NCBI RefSeq assembly: GCF_049650445.1
Contig: NZ_JBASAD010000022.1
Coordinates: forward strand, 1-64,000
DNA: 64,000 bases
DNA from: Castellaniella sp049650445
GTDB taxonomy: Bacteria > Pseudomonadota > Gammaproteobacteria > Burkholderiales > Burkholderiaceae_B
Reading direction: 5' to 3'
Shown here: positions 52,720 through 59,771 of the stretch, piece after piece
Layout: each line of letters starts with the position of its first letter
Position numbering within the stretch: the first letter of the stretch is position 1
Made by a program: the position numbers and the translations under genes
Notes under the pieces: generated by a model
Databases searched by the model: none
Told to the model about the DNA's origin: nothing
Seen by the model: only the letters and a program-made list of their open reading frames with translations

Positions 52720-54282
52720 TCAGGCCTCCGACGATTCGACACGATTCCGGCCCCCCTGCTTGGCCCGGTACAAGGCCTGATCGGCGGCCTTCAGCGTCGA
52801 TTCGACATCGCCTCCGTCCCAGACCGCCACCCCGGCAGACAAGGTGATCACAGCGTCGCCCAGCAACCGCGCGTTTTCCATGGCGGCCCGCAAACGCTCG
52901 GCAACCCGCATGGCCTCCGCCAGATCGATCTGCGGCAGCACCCACAGGAATTCCTCGCCGCCCTGGCGGAACAAGCCATCTCCCTGACGCGCCTGGACCC
53001 GCATCAGGTCGGCCAGCCCGACGATCACGCGATCCCCCATATCGTGACCGTACTGATCATTGACCCGCTTGAAGAAATCGATGTCCAAGGCCACCACGGC
53101 AAACGGCCGAGCCTGCGCCTCCAGGGTCTTCAAGGCGATGTCCAGCCCACGCCGGTTGCCCAGCCTCGTCAGCGGGTCCGTATGCGCAGCGCTGTGCAGT
53201 TCGCCCATCTGAATACGCACCCGCCCGTACCCCGCCAGCAACGCCCGGCGCAGGCGCTGTGCCTCCAGATACCAGCAATTCACGACCGTGATGCGCCGCG
53301 CCGTGCTGTCCTCGTAACCATCCTGAACGATCTGCGACAACTCGCCCAGCGGCCGGGAGATCCAGCGTGACAGCAGCCACAGCAGGACGAGCAACACCAG
53401 CGCCGGCCATATCGTCAGCCACAGCACCCGCATCATCAAATCGCTCAGCTCGCGCAGCGCAAGCTCCACGGGGCGCTGTACCACGATTCCCCAGTCGGCC
53501 GCCGCCACGTATGCATAACCGGCCAGCATGTCCACGCCACGGCTGTTGACCTGACGCATCTGGCCCGACCGCCCCTTGAGGACAGCGTCGATGACCGGAT
53601 TATTGGCAACGTCCGAACCGATACGTTCGACCTGCGGGTGATACAGCAGGCGTCCTCGCGCATCGACCACGTAGACATACGTGCCGTCCCGGAAATACTG
53701 TTCGCCGATCAAACGCTGCAGCCCGCCCTCGGCCTGCAGATAGACGGTGGCGGCCAGGTGGCCCAGCAAACGCTCTTCTCCATCGAACAGAGGGTGCGAG
53801 AGCGTAATGGCCAGATTGCCCAGCACCGTCACGAACGGCGGACTGATCGCCGGCAGCCGCTCGTTCGCCAGATTGCGCCACCTGTCCGGGTCGACCTTCC
53901 GGCCCCTCAAACCCAGCCCCATCGGCGAGGCGGCCTGCACCACGCCCAGCACATTCGTCACGGCCACGGCATTGAAGCCCAGTTCCTGGTGACGCAGGCG
54001 CTCCGTCTCTGCCTGAGCCACCGCAGGCGCCATCCCCGAGCGGGCCAGGAGATCGGCCGAATAGGCCAGATTGGCCTGCGCCCGCAGCAGCATATCGGAC
54101 GTCGTCCGGGCAAGCTTGGTGGCGAACGCCTCGTTGGCCTCCAGCGTATTGGCCATCAACTGCTGCCGCTGCACCTGGTAGGCTCCCGCCATGCCGCCCG
54201 CCAGCATCACCGCCGCGCTGAACACGGCCAGCAGCAGGATCAGTTGTCGTAGATTGATTCTGGATGGTCTCCGGATGTGCAT
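52720..54282 (-). CDS. Membrane-bound diguanylate cyclase (CACHE sensor + GGDEF)
   Basis: The 520-residue protein has an N-terminal membrane helix, a periplasmic double-CACHE-type sensor (residues ~50-290), a second helix, a HAMP-like linker and a C-terminal GGDEF domain. The active-site signature is GGEEF (in FRQGGEEFLWVLP), consistent with cyclic-di-GMP synthesis; DPLTRLGNRRG and DIDFFKRVND are also present. No clear RxxD inhibitory site is seen before the signature. It would convert an extracellular signal to c-di-GMP. Confidence 0.92.
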   Translation of the reverse strand: MHIRRPSRINLRQLILLLAVFSAAVMLAGGMAGAYQVQRQQLMANTLEANEAFATKLARTTSDMLLRAQANLAYSADLLARSGMAPAVAQAETERLRHQELGFNAVAVTNVLGVVQAASPMGLGLRGRKVDPDRWRNLANERLPAISPPFVTVLGNLAITLSHPLFDGEERLLGHLAATVYLQAEGGLQRLIGEQYFRDGTYVYVVDARGRLLYHPQVERIGSDVANNPVIDAVLKGRSGQMRQVNSRGVDMLAGYAYVAAADWGIVVQRPVELALRELSDLMMRVLWLTIWPALVLLVLLWLLSRWISRPLGELSQIVQDGYEDSTARRITVVNCWYLEAQRLRRALLAGYGRVRIQMGELHSAAHTDPLTRLGNRRGLDIALKTLEAQARPFAVVALDIDFFKRVNDQYGHDMGDRVIVGLADLMRVQARQGDGLFRQGGEEFLWVLPQIDLAEAMRVAERLRAAMENARLLGDAVITLSAGVAVWDGGDVESTLKAADQALYRAKQGGRNRVESSEA

Positions 54283-54432
54283 CCGCCCTGTTTTCCTTCC
54301 GGGGCGGGCCCCGTTCCTGGTCGTTCTCTGAAGCTTGAACTATACGCCAGAGAACATGAGCATCTGCGGCATCATGCGCTTGCCCCTGGTGACTTGCATG
54401 CTTGGAATTCCCCCCCTATAATTGCGTGCTTT

Positions 54433-54509
54433 GGCGCATTAGCTCAGCTGGTTAGAGCGACGGAATCATAATCCGCAGGTCCCCTGTTCGAATCAGGGAT
54501 GCGCCACCA
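54433..54509 (+). tRNA. tRNA-Met (anticodon CAT)
   Basis: A 77-base cloverleaf: acceptor GGCGCAT pairs with ATGCGCC, D-arm AGCTCAGCTGGTTAGAGC, anticodon loop ATCATAA (CAT), T-loop TGTTCGAATCA and encoded CCA. CAT tRNAs can also be tRNA-Ile2 (lysidine-modified); overall similarity to betaproteobacterial elongator tRNA-Met favours Met. Prophage genes begin right after it, so its 3' end is a likely attachment site. Confidence 0.88.
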
Positions 54510-54519
54510 GAATTATCAA

Positions 54520-54549
54520 GGGCTTAGGTGAAAACCTAGGCCCTTTTTC
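54520..54549 (+). terminator. Terminator after tRNA-Met
   Basis: GGGCTTAGGT pairs with ACCTAGGCCC around a four-base loop and is followed by TTTTTCTT. Confidence 0.85.
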
Positions 54550-54565
54550 TTGCCCACATCAGACC

Positions 54566-54590
54566 AGTTATTAGACAGTGTCTAATAACT
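54566..54590. repeat. Perfect 25-bp palindrome at the prophage edge
   Basis: Arms AGTTATTAGACA and TGTCTAATAACT are exact inverted repeats around one central base. It is AT-rich unlike its surroundings and lies 57 bases after the tRNA, in the region expected for attachment or integrase-arm sites. Confidence 0.75.
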
Positions 54591-54600
54591 CGCAGCCGAT

Positions 54601-54624
54601 GCCCGCCACCGAGCGGGCTTTTTT
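54601..54624 (+). terminator. Terminator at the prophage edge
   Basis: GCCCGC pairs with GCGGGC around a six-base loop and is followed by six T residues on the plus strand. It would stop transcription entering the prophage from the tRNA side. Confidence 0.75.
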
Positions 54625-54634
54625 GCGTCTGAGA

Positions 54635-55138
54635 TCACCGCAGCGACTCGTAGGCCCTCTCGCAAGCCAGTCCAGCTATTTGGACCCGGTCAGCGAATCC
54701 ACTGACGTCTCGACCAGCCTCGTCCAGCCCGCTGAGCAGCCCGACGAGCAGATCGAGGGTGTCGGCACCTGACTGACCCTGGCTTCCGCCGGCAGCGGCG
54801 GGATCTCGGCCGGCGGCACGGAGACGGGCGACTTGCTGGCGCAGGCGCTCAGAAGCAGCACGGGCGCGATCAGCATCAGCAGCCGCAACGGCGGCCTGTT
54901 CCTTGGCATCATTGATAACTCCTTCGCGCACCGTCCACCGGCGCTGTTCCGTTGCCCTGGCCAGCGCCTGGGCGTCTGCGATTTGTTGCGCCTGGTCGCG
55001 CTCCATGCCCGAGATCTTGGCGTCGTAGCGCCAGCCTTGGACTGTCCACGCGGCGGGCCCGGCGATCAGAGCCCCGGCCAGACCAGCGGCCGCGTAGCCC
55101 TTCCAGCCAGCCAGGGCACGAATAGCAGCGGCGATCAT
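54635..55138 (-). CDS. Phage i-spanin (Rz-like)
   Basis: The 167-residue protein has one N-terminal membrane helix (AAGLAGALIAGPAAWTVQGW) followed by a long charged coiled coil (ERDQAQQIADAQALARATEQRRWTVREGVINDAKEQ...), the layout of an inner-membrane spanin that spans the periplasm in the final lysis step. An Rz1-like gene is nested within it in another frame. It starts inside the endolysin stop by four bases. The longer upstream frame overlaps the endolysin gene and is not used. Confidence 0.8.
   Translation of the reverse strand: MIAAAIRALAGWKGYAAAGLAGALIAGPAAWTVQGWRYDAKISGMERDQAQQIADAQALARATEQRRWTVREGVINDAKEQAAVAAADADRARAASERLRQQVARLRAAGRDPAAAGGSQGQSGADTLDLLVGLLSGLDEAGRDVSGFADRVQIAGLACERAYESLR
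54676..54912 (-). CDS. Nested phage o-spanin lipoprotein (Rz1-like)
   Basis: A 78-residue product wholly inside the Rz gene in another frame. It has a lipoprotein signal with lipobox (LLMLIAPVLLLSAC) and a proline-rich mature part (SVPPAEIPPLPAE), the classic Rz1 hallmark. It would pair with Rz to fuse inner and outer membranes. Confidence 0.75.
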   Translation of the reverse strand: MMPRNRPPLRLLMLIAPVLLLSACASKSPVSVPPAEIPPLPAEARVSQVPTPSICSSGCSAGWTRLVETSVDSLTGSK

Positions 55139-55665
55139 GCCGCCCCCAGCGCAGCGCAGGCCGCACGGTAATGGCCCAGCCACGTGTTCGGATGCGGCCG
55201 CCCGGGCCTCCAAACTCGCTGGTACAGGTTCCAGGCGCCCAGATGGTCACCCACCGCCGGCAGCGCGCGCGGATCGGTCCACAGCAACAGTCGGCCGAGC
55301 GCCACGGCCAGGATGTCGTCCCGGTCCAGGGCGTCATAGACCTGCTGGGGCGCAGCCACGACGCCGCGCGCGAGGCACACGTCGGCGGCATAATCCCGGC
55401 TGGCCGCATGCGTCAGCACGCCCTTGACGCCTCCACCGCGCTCGAATTGCAGCAGACCCCGAGCCGGGCCCTTGATCCACGGACGCGACCGGTCCACGAC
55501 CTGCCAGCGGTGCGCCAGCCCGGATTCTTGCAGAGCGATGGCCAGCAGCATGATGCGCGCCTCGATCGAGCCCATCTTCGCCGGCAGCAGATCCAGAGCG
55601 GGCTCCATGATTTCGCCGACGAATACCTGCGGCGTCATCGGCAACGCCGCCATTTGATTGCTCAT
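55135..55665 (-). CDS. Putative phage endolysin (transglycosylase-like)
   Basis: The 176-residue protein begins MSNQMAALPMTPQVF. It carries IALQESGLAHRWQV and ARGLLQFERGGGVKGVL, a pattern resembling the catalytic Glu and the GLLQ segment of soluble lytic transglycosylases. Its place between holin and spanin genes supports an endolysin role. I cannot name the family with certainty. Start at 55665; the upstream frame overlaps the holin gene. Confidence 0.6.
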   Translation of the reverse strand: MSNQMAALPMTPQVFVGEIMEPALDLLPAKMGSIEARIMLLAIALQESGLAHRWQVVDRSRPWIKGPARGLLQFERGGGVKGVLTHAASRDYAADVCLARGVVAAPQQVYDALDRDDILAVALGRLLLWTDPRALPAVGDHLGAWNLYQRVWRPGRPHPNTWLGHYRAACAALGAA

Positions 55666-55922
55666 AGTCCACACCTCGCCATGGCCGCCACATTCCCTCG
55701 CGCCCGCACGACCATGACAGCGATCAGCACCGACACAGCCGCATCCCAAGCCGACGCGCCGCCGGCGTTGAGCGATACGTCGATCGCCTGGCCGCCCAGC
55801 GACACAAGAAGCAGATACGCCAGGATCGAGATCCACGGCTTGTACCGACTGCCCCCGCGTCGGTAGCACATCAGCACGGCTACCGAAATCAGATTTGCCA
55901 GCAAAATGATGTGCGCGGCCAT
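55662..55922 (-). CDS. Putative phage holin, small membrane protein
   Basis: An 86-residue protein with three hydrophobic segments (IILLANLISVAVLMCY, WISILAYLLLVSLGGQAI, AWDAAVSVLIAVMVV) separated by basic residues, resembling class I holins. It overlaps the endolysin start by four bases. Confidence 0.7.
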   Translation of the reverse strand: MAAHIILLANLISVAVLMCYRRGGSRYKPWISILAYLLLVSLGGQAIDVSLNAGGASAWDAAVSVLIAVMVVRARGNVAAMARCGL

Positions 55923-55923
55923 G

Positions 55924-56295
55924 TCAGCCTCCTTTGCGAAACGCGGACACGAGCGAGTCCCAGACCTCACGAAAACTCACTGTCTTGATCCGATCAATCA
56001 CGGTGATCGTGGTATGTACGACCAGCGCCGACACCAGGAACGCAGCGATGAACGGCGACTGGATAGGCGACAGCGCGGCAACATCCGGCACGGCCGCGTA
56101 GCCAACCACCAGAGACACCAGCGCGTAGATAACGCGCGGCACGCGAGCCGTATCCTTTGCCGTCAGCGCAAACGTCACGGCTCCGGCGAATGCCCCGGCC
56201 ACGGCGCCGGGATCCAACTGGGTCAGCAGCGCCGTCAGGCTCACGGTGGCAGCCACGGCCCCAGCCGTTGCGATACTCGATGCAGGTTCTGCCAT
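55924..56295 (-). CDS. Second putative phage holin
   Basis: The 123-residue protein has three or four hydrophobic segments (AVAATVSLTALLTQL, GAVAGAFAGAVTFAL, VIYALVSLVVGYAAV, FIAAFLVSALVVHTTI) and a charged C-terminus (REVWDSLVSAFRKGG). Its place directly upstream of another holin suggests a holin/antiholin pair. Start at 56295 preceded by a GGAG site. Confidence 0.65.
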   Translation of the reverse strand: MAEPASSIATAGAVAATVSLTALLTQLDPGAVAGAFAGAVTFALTAKDTARVPRVIYALVSLVVGYAAVPDVAALSPIQSPFIAAFLVSALVVHTTITVIDRIKTVSFREVWDSLVSAFRKGG

Positions 56296-56307
56296 TCCAA
56301 ACTCCCA

Positions 56308-56335
56308 TAAAAAAAGCCCGCATCGAGTACGGGCA
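56308..56335 (-). terminator. Minus-strand terminator upstream of the lysis genes
   Basis: On the minus strand GCCCG pairs with CGGGC and is followed by a long T-tract. It lies between the recombinase gene and the holin, so late transcripts from the tail genes would be stopped or attenuated before the lysis cassette. Confidence 0.7.
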
Positions 56336-56383
56336 TTGTTGAAATACTTTGTTGCGTGGCCTACAACGGGTCTTTTGCCCGCC

Positions 56384-57370
56384 ATGAACGACCGTCGCCG
56401 CCTGCGCCTGGTGCGCAATCTCCCCACCCTCGCCCAGGCCCTGGAGCGCTACCTGGCCGAAGTGTCGGCCCGGAAGAAAAGCCATCTGCAGGAGCAATCC
56501 GTGGCGCGGATCTGGCTGCGCACAACCCTGGCCAGCCGCAACCTGGCCAGGGTCACGCCGGCTGACCTACAGCGCCTGCGCGACGAATGGCTGCAAGATC
56601 GCAAGCCGGGCACCGTCAATAGGCGCCTGGCACTGATCTCGCACCTGTACACCGTCGCACGCAAAGAATGGGGCTATACGTGGCTGGCCAACCCTGTGCA
56701 GCTGGTCACCCGGCCGGTGGTAGACGACGCCCGCGACCGACGGCTCTTCACCCGGATCCGGCTGAACGGCCTGTCGCCTGCGGAATGCCCGCGCAGCGAG
56801 CTCGACTGGATCATCCGCGCCACCCGCTCTGAGGCCCTGCCCACGATCCTGCGGCTGGCCGTCGAGACCGGTATGCGGAGATCCGAGATCGTCATGCTGC
56901 GCCGCGAGCAGATCGATCTGACGCACGGCGTGGTGACGCTCACAGACACCAAGAACGGCGACACCCGCTACGTGCCGCTATCCCCGTTTGCCCGTGACGC
57001 CCTGCGCCGATGGCTGGCCGGTCGCCCGATGCGCGGCAGGATATTCAGCGTGACGGCTGGGGCGATGACCCGCGCGTTTGCCCGGGCCCGCGATCGAGCT
57101 CGCCGCCAATACGAGGTCCTGTGCAAGCGGCACGGCCGCCGTCCGGTGCGGGCCTACTTCGTCGACCTGCGGCTGCACGACCTGCGCCACGAGGCCACGA
57201 CGATGCTGTCCGACGTCTACCCCGCGCACGCCCTGGCCAAGGTCACCGGCCACAGGGACACGAGGATGCTCATGCGGTACTACAACCCCAGAGGCAGAGA
57301 CCTGGCCCAGCAGCTCATGCGCTCCAAACTCGGCCGCTGGCAATCTGAGCAGCTACGCCTGGCCGCCTGA
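56384..57370 (+). CDS. Rci-like tyrosine recombinase (probable shufflon recombinase)
   Basis: The 328-residue protein has an N-terminal core-binding domain and a tyrosine-recombinase catalytic domain with Arg in ETGMRRSEIVMLRRE, the HDLRHE box, and GHRDTRMLMRYY containing the nucleophile. The N-terminal half (LAQALERYLAEVSARKKSHLQEQ, ALISHLYTVARKEWG, NPVQLV, RDRRLF) resembles the R64 shufflon recombinase Rci as I remember it, more than typical phage integrases. It lies on the plus strand inside the minus-strand late cluster, next to inverted tail-fibre cassettes. I infer that it inverts those cassettes; a role as ordinary integrase is the alternative. It overlaps the DUF4376 gene by 18 bases convergently. 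Confidence 0.75.
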   Translation: MNDRRRLRLVRNLPTLAQALERYLAEVSARKKSHLQEQSVARIWLRTTLASRNLARVTPADLQRLRDEWLQDRKPGTVNRRLALISHLYTVARKEWGYTWLANPVQLVTRPVVDDARDRRLFTRIRLNGLSPAECPRSELDWIIRATRSEALPTILRLAVETGMRRSEIVMLRREQIDLTHGVVTLTDTKNGDTRYVPLSPFARDALRRWLAGRPMRGRIFSVTAGAMTRAFARARDRARRQYEVLCKRHGRRPVRAYFVDLRLHDLRHEATTMLSDVYPAHALAKVTGHRDTRMLMRYYNPRGRDLAQQLMRSKLGRWQSEQLRLAA

Positions 57371-58087
57371 AGGCCAGCCAGTCATGACGTCGTAGACCTG
57401 GATGACGGCGCGATCATCCGGCAGCGCCTCGATGGCGTCGTGGTGCACGCGTTCGGCCGTGTAGCACGCCTGCACGAATTGCCCGATTGCGCCCGCGATC
57501 TGCTTCACATCCGCGACCGTGACGCGCACCCACCCGGTTTCGGCCTTGAAATCGACTTCATCGGTATCCTGCAGACCGGCCAGCGCAGCATTGGCCACGA
57601 CCGATGTGATGCGATTCTGGTCGTCGATCGACGTACCCACGCGCACGCCGGTCTGCAGCGTGATGCCGCCCGTCATGACCGCCCACCGCTGATCCGTGGC
57701 GGCCTGCAGCTTGGCCTGGCGCAGTTCGGTCGACGTCGGCTCCGGCGCCGGCGGCTCTTCCGTGTGCAGCCAGCCAGGCACCGGCCCGACGCCGTCGTAC
57801 ACCTGGCCATCGTGATCCTCGCTCAGCGTGTAGAGCTTCCCGTGGCCCAGCCAGAGCGTGTCTTTGCGATGGTCCTCGATGACTTCCCAGGATCCGGTGC
57901 TCGGGTCGCCGTAGGCCTTGGTATCGACGACCGGATGCAGCGCGGTCACCCAACGAGTGACGTGCCCGGCCGGGACCGCCGGCGGCTCGACCAAGACCTG
58001 CAGATGCCCCTTCGTGGGGGCCTCACGCGCATACGGCGCATCGCCCTGCAGCAGGGCCTGATCATTAATCTGGTAGACGGTAAGCAT
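57353..58087 (-). CDS. DUF4376 phage protein, probable tail-fibre accessory protein
   Basis: The 244-residue protein starts MLTVYQINDQALLQGDAPYA. The C-terminal 110 residues match DUF4376 (LRQAKLQAATDQRWAVMTGGITLQTGVRVGTSIDDQNRI ... VDFKAETGWVRV), a domain common in tail-fibre or tail-fibre-assembly proteins of phages. The position after the fibre gene fits a chaperone or accessory adhesin. The start follows a GGAG site. Confidence 0.75.
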   Translation of the reverse strand: MLTVYQINDQALLQGDAPYAREAPTKGHLQVLVEPPAVPAGHVTRWVTALHPVVDTKAYGDPSTGSWEVIEDHRKDTLWLGHGKLYTLSEDHDGQVYDGVGPVPGWLHTEEPPAPEPTSTELRQAKLQAATDQRWAVMTGGITLQTGVRVGTSIDDQNRITSVVANAALAGLQDTDEVDFKAETGWVRVTVADVKQIAGAIGQFVQACYTAERVHHDAIEALPDDRAVIQVYDVMTGWPSGGQA

Positions 58088-58137
58088 AACGACTCCAGCC
58101 CCGCATTTACGGGGCAAATGGTTTGGAAAAAGGAAAG

Positions 58138-58423
58138 TGACTGCAGGGCTGCGAATCCAAGGCTGGCTGGGGCGTACCAGGCGGATGCTCTGCAAAACAT
58201 CACAGGGGCTGCCTCCCAAGAAGGCGGCAGCACTGGATTTTTTAGTCCTTCTGGCACCACCGGGGCTCTTATGGTGAAGGGCACAGCTACTGGCACGGGC
58301 CCGGCCGGAACCGCCGGCGCAAACTACTACCGCGGCATCACATTGGACGCCTCCCGGGTAGTCCGCGCGTCATCGGAAACGCGCAGCGCCAGTAGTGCTG
58401 TCTCCGCCGTCGTGCTGGTCTGA
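58138..58423 (+). other. Silent alternative tail-fibre tip, cassette 1 (inverted)
   Basis: Plus-strand open frame, without a start codon, coding DCRAANPRLAGAYQADALQ and about 75 further residues ending SSETRSASSAVSAVVLV then stop. It is homologous at its beginning to the fibre (ANARLVGTRQADQ) and at its end to the ETRPENMAVLPVLLI tip. The middle is unrelated. It becomes expressed only if inverted onto the fibre gene at the core at 58149-58164. Confidence 0.8.
58149..58164 (+). repeat. Recombination core, copy 1
   Basis: CTGCGAATCCAAGGCT; shares 13 of 16 bases with the core in the fibre gene (minus strand, 58911-58926). It also resembles the R64 sfx site GTGCCAATCCGGTNNNTGG as I remember it. 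Confidence 0.75.
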
Positions 58424-58426
58424 GTG

Positions 58427-58722
58427 ACTGCCTTGCTGCGAATGCGAGACTCACAGGGATGTTTCAAGCTGACGCTGGTCAGGGCCACTGGCACCGTATC
58501 CAGGGCCAGCCGGCAGGCGCGGTGACTTCAGGGATCGGAAATTACAGTTTTCCCCAGGCCCCCGGAGGGGTGAATGATGTCTCTGGAGGCAACGCGCTTG
58601 GGACAGTCTGGGCAACAAACGTCGTCACTGGGGCGGTCTCTGACGGTGTCCACGGAACCCCACGGATCTCGTCAGAGACTCGCGGAAGCTCTACTGCGGT
58701 AGCTGCCGCGATCTTGGTGTAA
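58427..58722 (+). other. Silent alternative tail-fibre tip, cassette 2 (inverted)
   Basis: Plus-strand frame coding CLAANARLTGMFQADAGQG and about 80 more residues ending SSETRGSSTAVAAAILV then stop. It starts a few bases after the cassette-1 stop and ends four bases from the fibre-gene stop, tail to tail. Its beginning is nearly the same as the fibre and cassette 1, its centre unrelated. An in-frame ATG at 58459 is not a likely real start. Confidence 0.8.
58436..58451 (+). repeat. Recombination core, copy 2
   Basis: CTGCGAATGCGAGACT; differs from the fibre-gene core at one base. It is in direct orientation to copy 1 and inverted relative to copy 3. Confidence 0.8.
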
Positions 58723-58726
58723 GGGG

Positions 58727-59710
58727 TCAGATCAGGAGGACAGGCAGGACGGCCATATTCTCGGGCCGTGTCTCTGCGCCGCCAGTAGATCCGGTGACCG
58801 TGTCATTGTTTCCCGTTACCCGGCCAGTCCCAGCCGCCCCTACGTTTCCGTACGGGGTAAAGCCCGCGTGAGCGTGCGCCCGTATCTGATCCGCCTGGCG
58901 CGTCCCCACAAGCCTCGCATTCGCAGTGTCAGCGTCAGTTCCGGCCATCCGCAGGAAAACATCCTGCAAATCCGGGGCCTTCCAATCGCCGCCGCCAAGG
59001 TCCGCAATGCGGCCCCAGCCCTTCGCCCAGTCCACCGCAGCAACGACCTGGCCGCGCTCCCGGAACAGGGCGATCAGGCGTTTTTGCTTCGGGTCGGACA
59101 TGGACCACACGCCGCCCGTCGCCGACATCTCCCAGGCCCGGGGCGTCGGCGCGAAGTGCGACGGGATCTCGCCGCACAGGACGCTGCGGTAGCCCTCGAA
59201 GTACGCGCTGGTCGTCCAGACGTACAGATAGCCACCCATGTCAGTGCAGATTGCGGGGCCCTGATCAGCGGTAGCAGAGTCGAGTTCGGCGAAGGTGGCG
59301 CCGGGGATGCCAGAACGGAAATCAGCCAGCACAGCCCCCAGCGTGGCCGGCGTGATTGCCAGCAGCGCCGAAGCAAGCGCCTTCGCCTCGGCCTCCGTGG
59401 CGATCTCGATCAAGCCCTTCTTCGTGGTGCTGGCGTCCGGAGCCGTAGCGGCCAGGATCTGCACCAGCGCAGACAAGTCCCCGGCGGCAAGCGTCACACC
59501 CTTGGCGGTGGCGGCCAATTTCAGTTGGCCGTACAGCCAGTTCGCCTTCTGGTCGGCGATACGATGCACTGCGTTGAACTGCTCGACACTCGGCGGCACG
59601 CTGCCGATCGATGCCCAGCCAAGTTTGTATTGGGTGTCGATCCAGGTGTCGATCGCGCCGTTCTCGCCCCAGGCGTATTCGAACGCACTGAAAAAGTCCA
59701 CGTTTGCCAT
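58727..59710 (-). CDS. Phage tail fibre / tail-collar protein with exchangeable C-terminal tip
   Basis: The 327-residue fibre has an N-terminal anchoring region (MANVDFFSAFEYAWGENGAIDTWIDTQYKLGWASIGSVPPSVEQFNAVHR), a central fibre with PDASTTKKGLIEIATEAEAKAL typical of tail-fibre repeats, and a C-terminal collar-type tip ending ETRPENMAVLPVLLI. The tip begins after the core sequence at 58911-58926, in codons T-A-N-A-R-L. It should bind host receptors at the fibre end. Two alternative tips lie just downstream in reverse orientation. A minus-strand terminator precedes the gene. Confidence 0.88.
   Translation of the reverse strand: MANVDFFSAFEYAWGENGAIDTWIDTQYKLGWASIGSVPPSVEQFNAVHRIADQKANWLYGQLKLAATAKGVTLAAGDLSALVQILAATAPDASTTKKGLIEIATEAEAKALASALLAITPATLGAVLADFRSGIPGATFAELDSATADQGPAICTDMGGYLYVWTTSAYFEGYRSVLCGEIPSHFAPTPRAWEMSATGGVWSMSDPKQKRLIALFRERGQVVAAVDWAKGWGRIADLGGGDWKAPDLQDVFLRMAGTDADTANARLVGTRQADQIRAHAHAGFTPYGNVGAAGTGRVTGNNDTVTGSTGGAETRPENMAVLPVLLI
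58911..58926 (-). repeat. Recombination core, copy 3, inside the tail-fibre gene
   Basis: On the minus strand it reads CTGCGAATGCGAGGCT. Its codon phase (GCG AAT) is identical to that of the two silent cassettes, so exchange here keeps the frame open. Confidence 0.8.
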
Positions 59711-59721
59711 GTGCTGCCCTC

Positions 59722-59749
59722 AAAAAGAAAAACCGCCCGGGCGGGCGGC
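59722..59749 (-). terminator. Minus-strand terminator between DUF2612 gene and tail fibre
   Basis: On the minus strand CCGCCC pairs with GGGCGG around a four-base loop and is followed by TTTTTCTTTTT. It lies in the 61-base gap before the fibre gene and would lower or separate fibre transcription from the baseplate genes. Confidence 0.75.
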
Positions 59750-59771
59750 TGGTATTGCTGTTGCTGTACGG

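Noticed and set aside
57440..58423. Plus-strand frame of 327 codons opposite the DUF4376 gene
   Set aside because: Only its last 90 or so codons (the fibre-tip cassette) are meaningful; the first part is antisense of DUF4376.
58459..58722. Independent 87-residue gene
   Set aside because: Its ATG is an internal methionine codon of the silent cassette; the homology to the fibre tip begins upstream of it.
58138..59710. Diversity-generating retroelement at the tail fibre
   Set aside because: No reverse transcriptase or template repeat is seen, and the tips differ wholesale rather than at scattered adenine positions.
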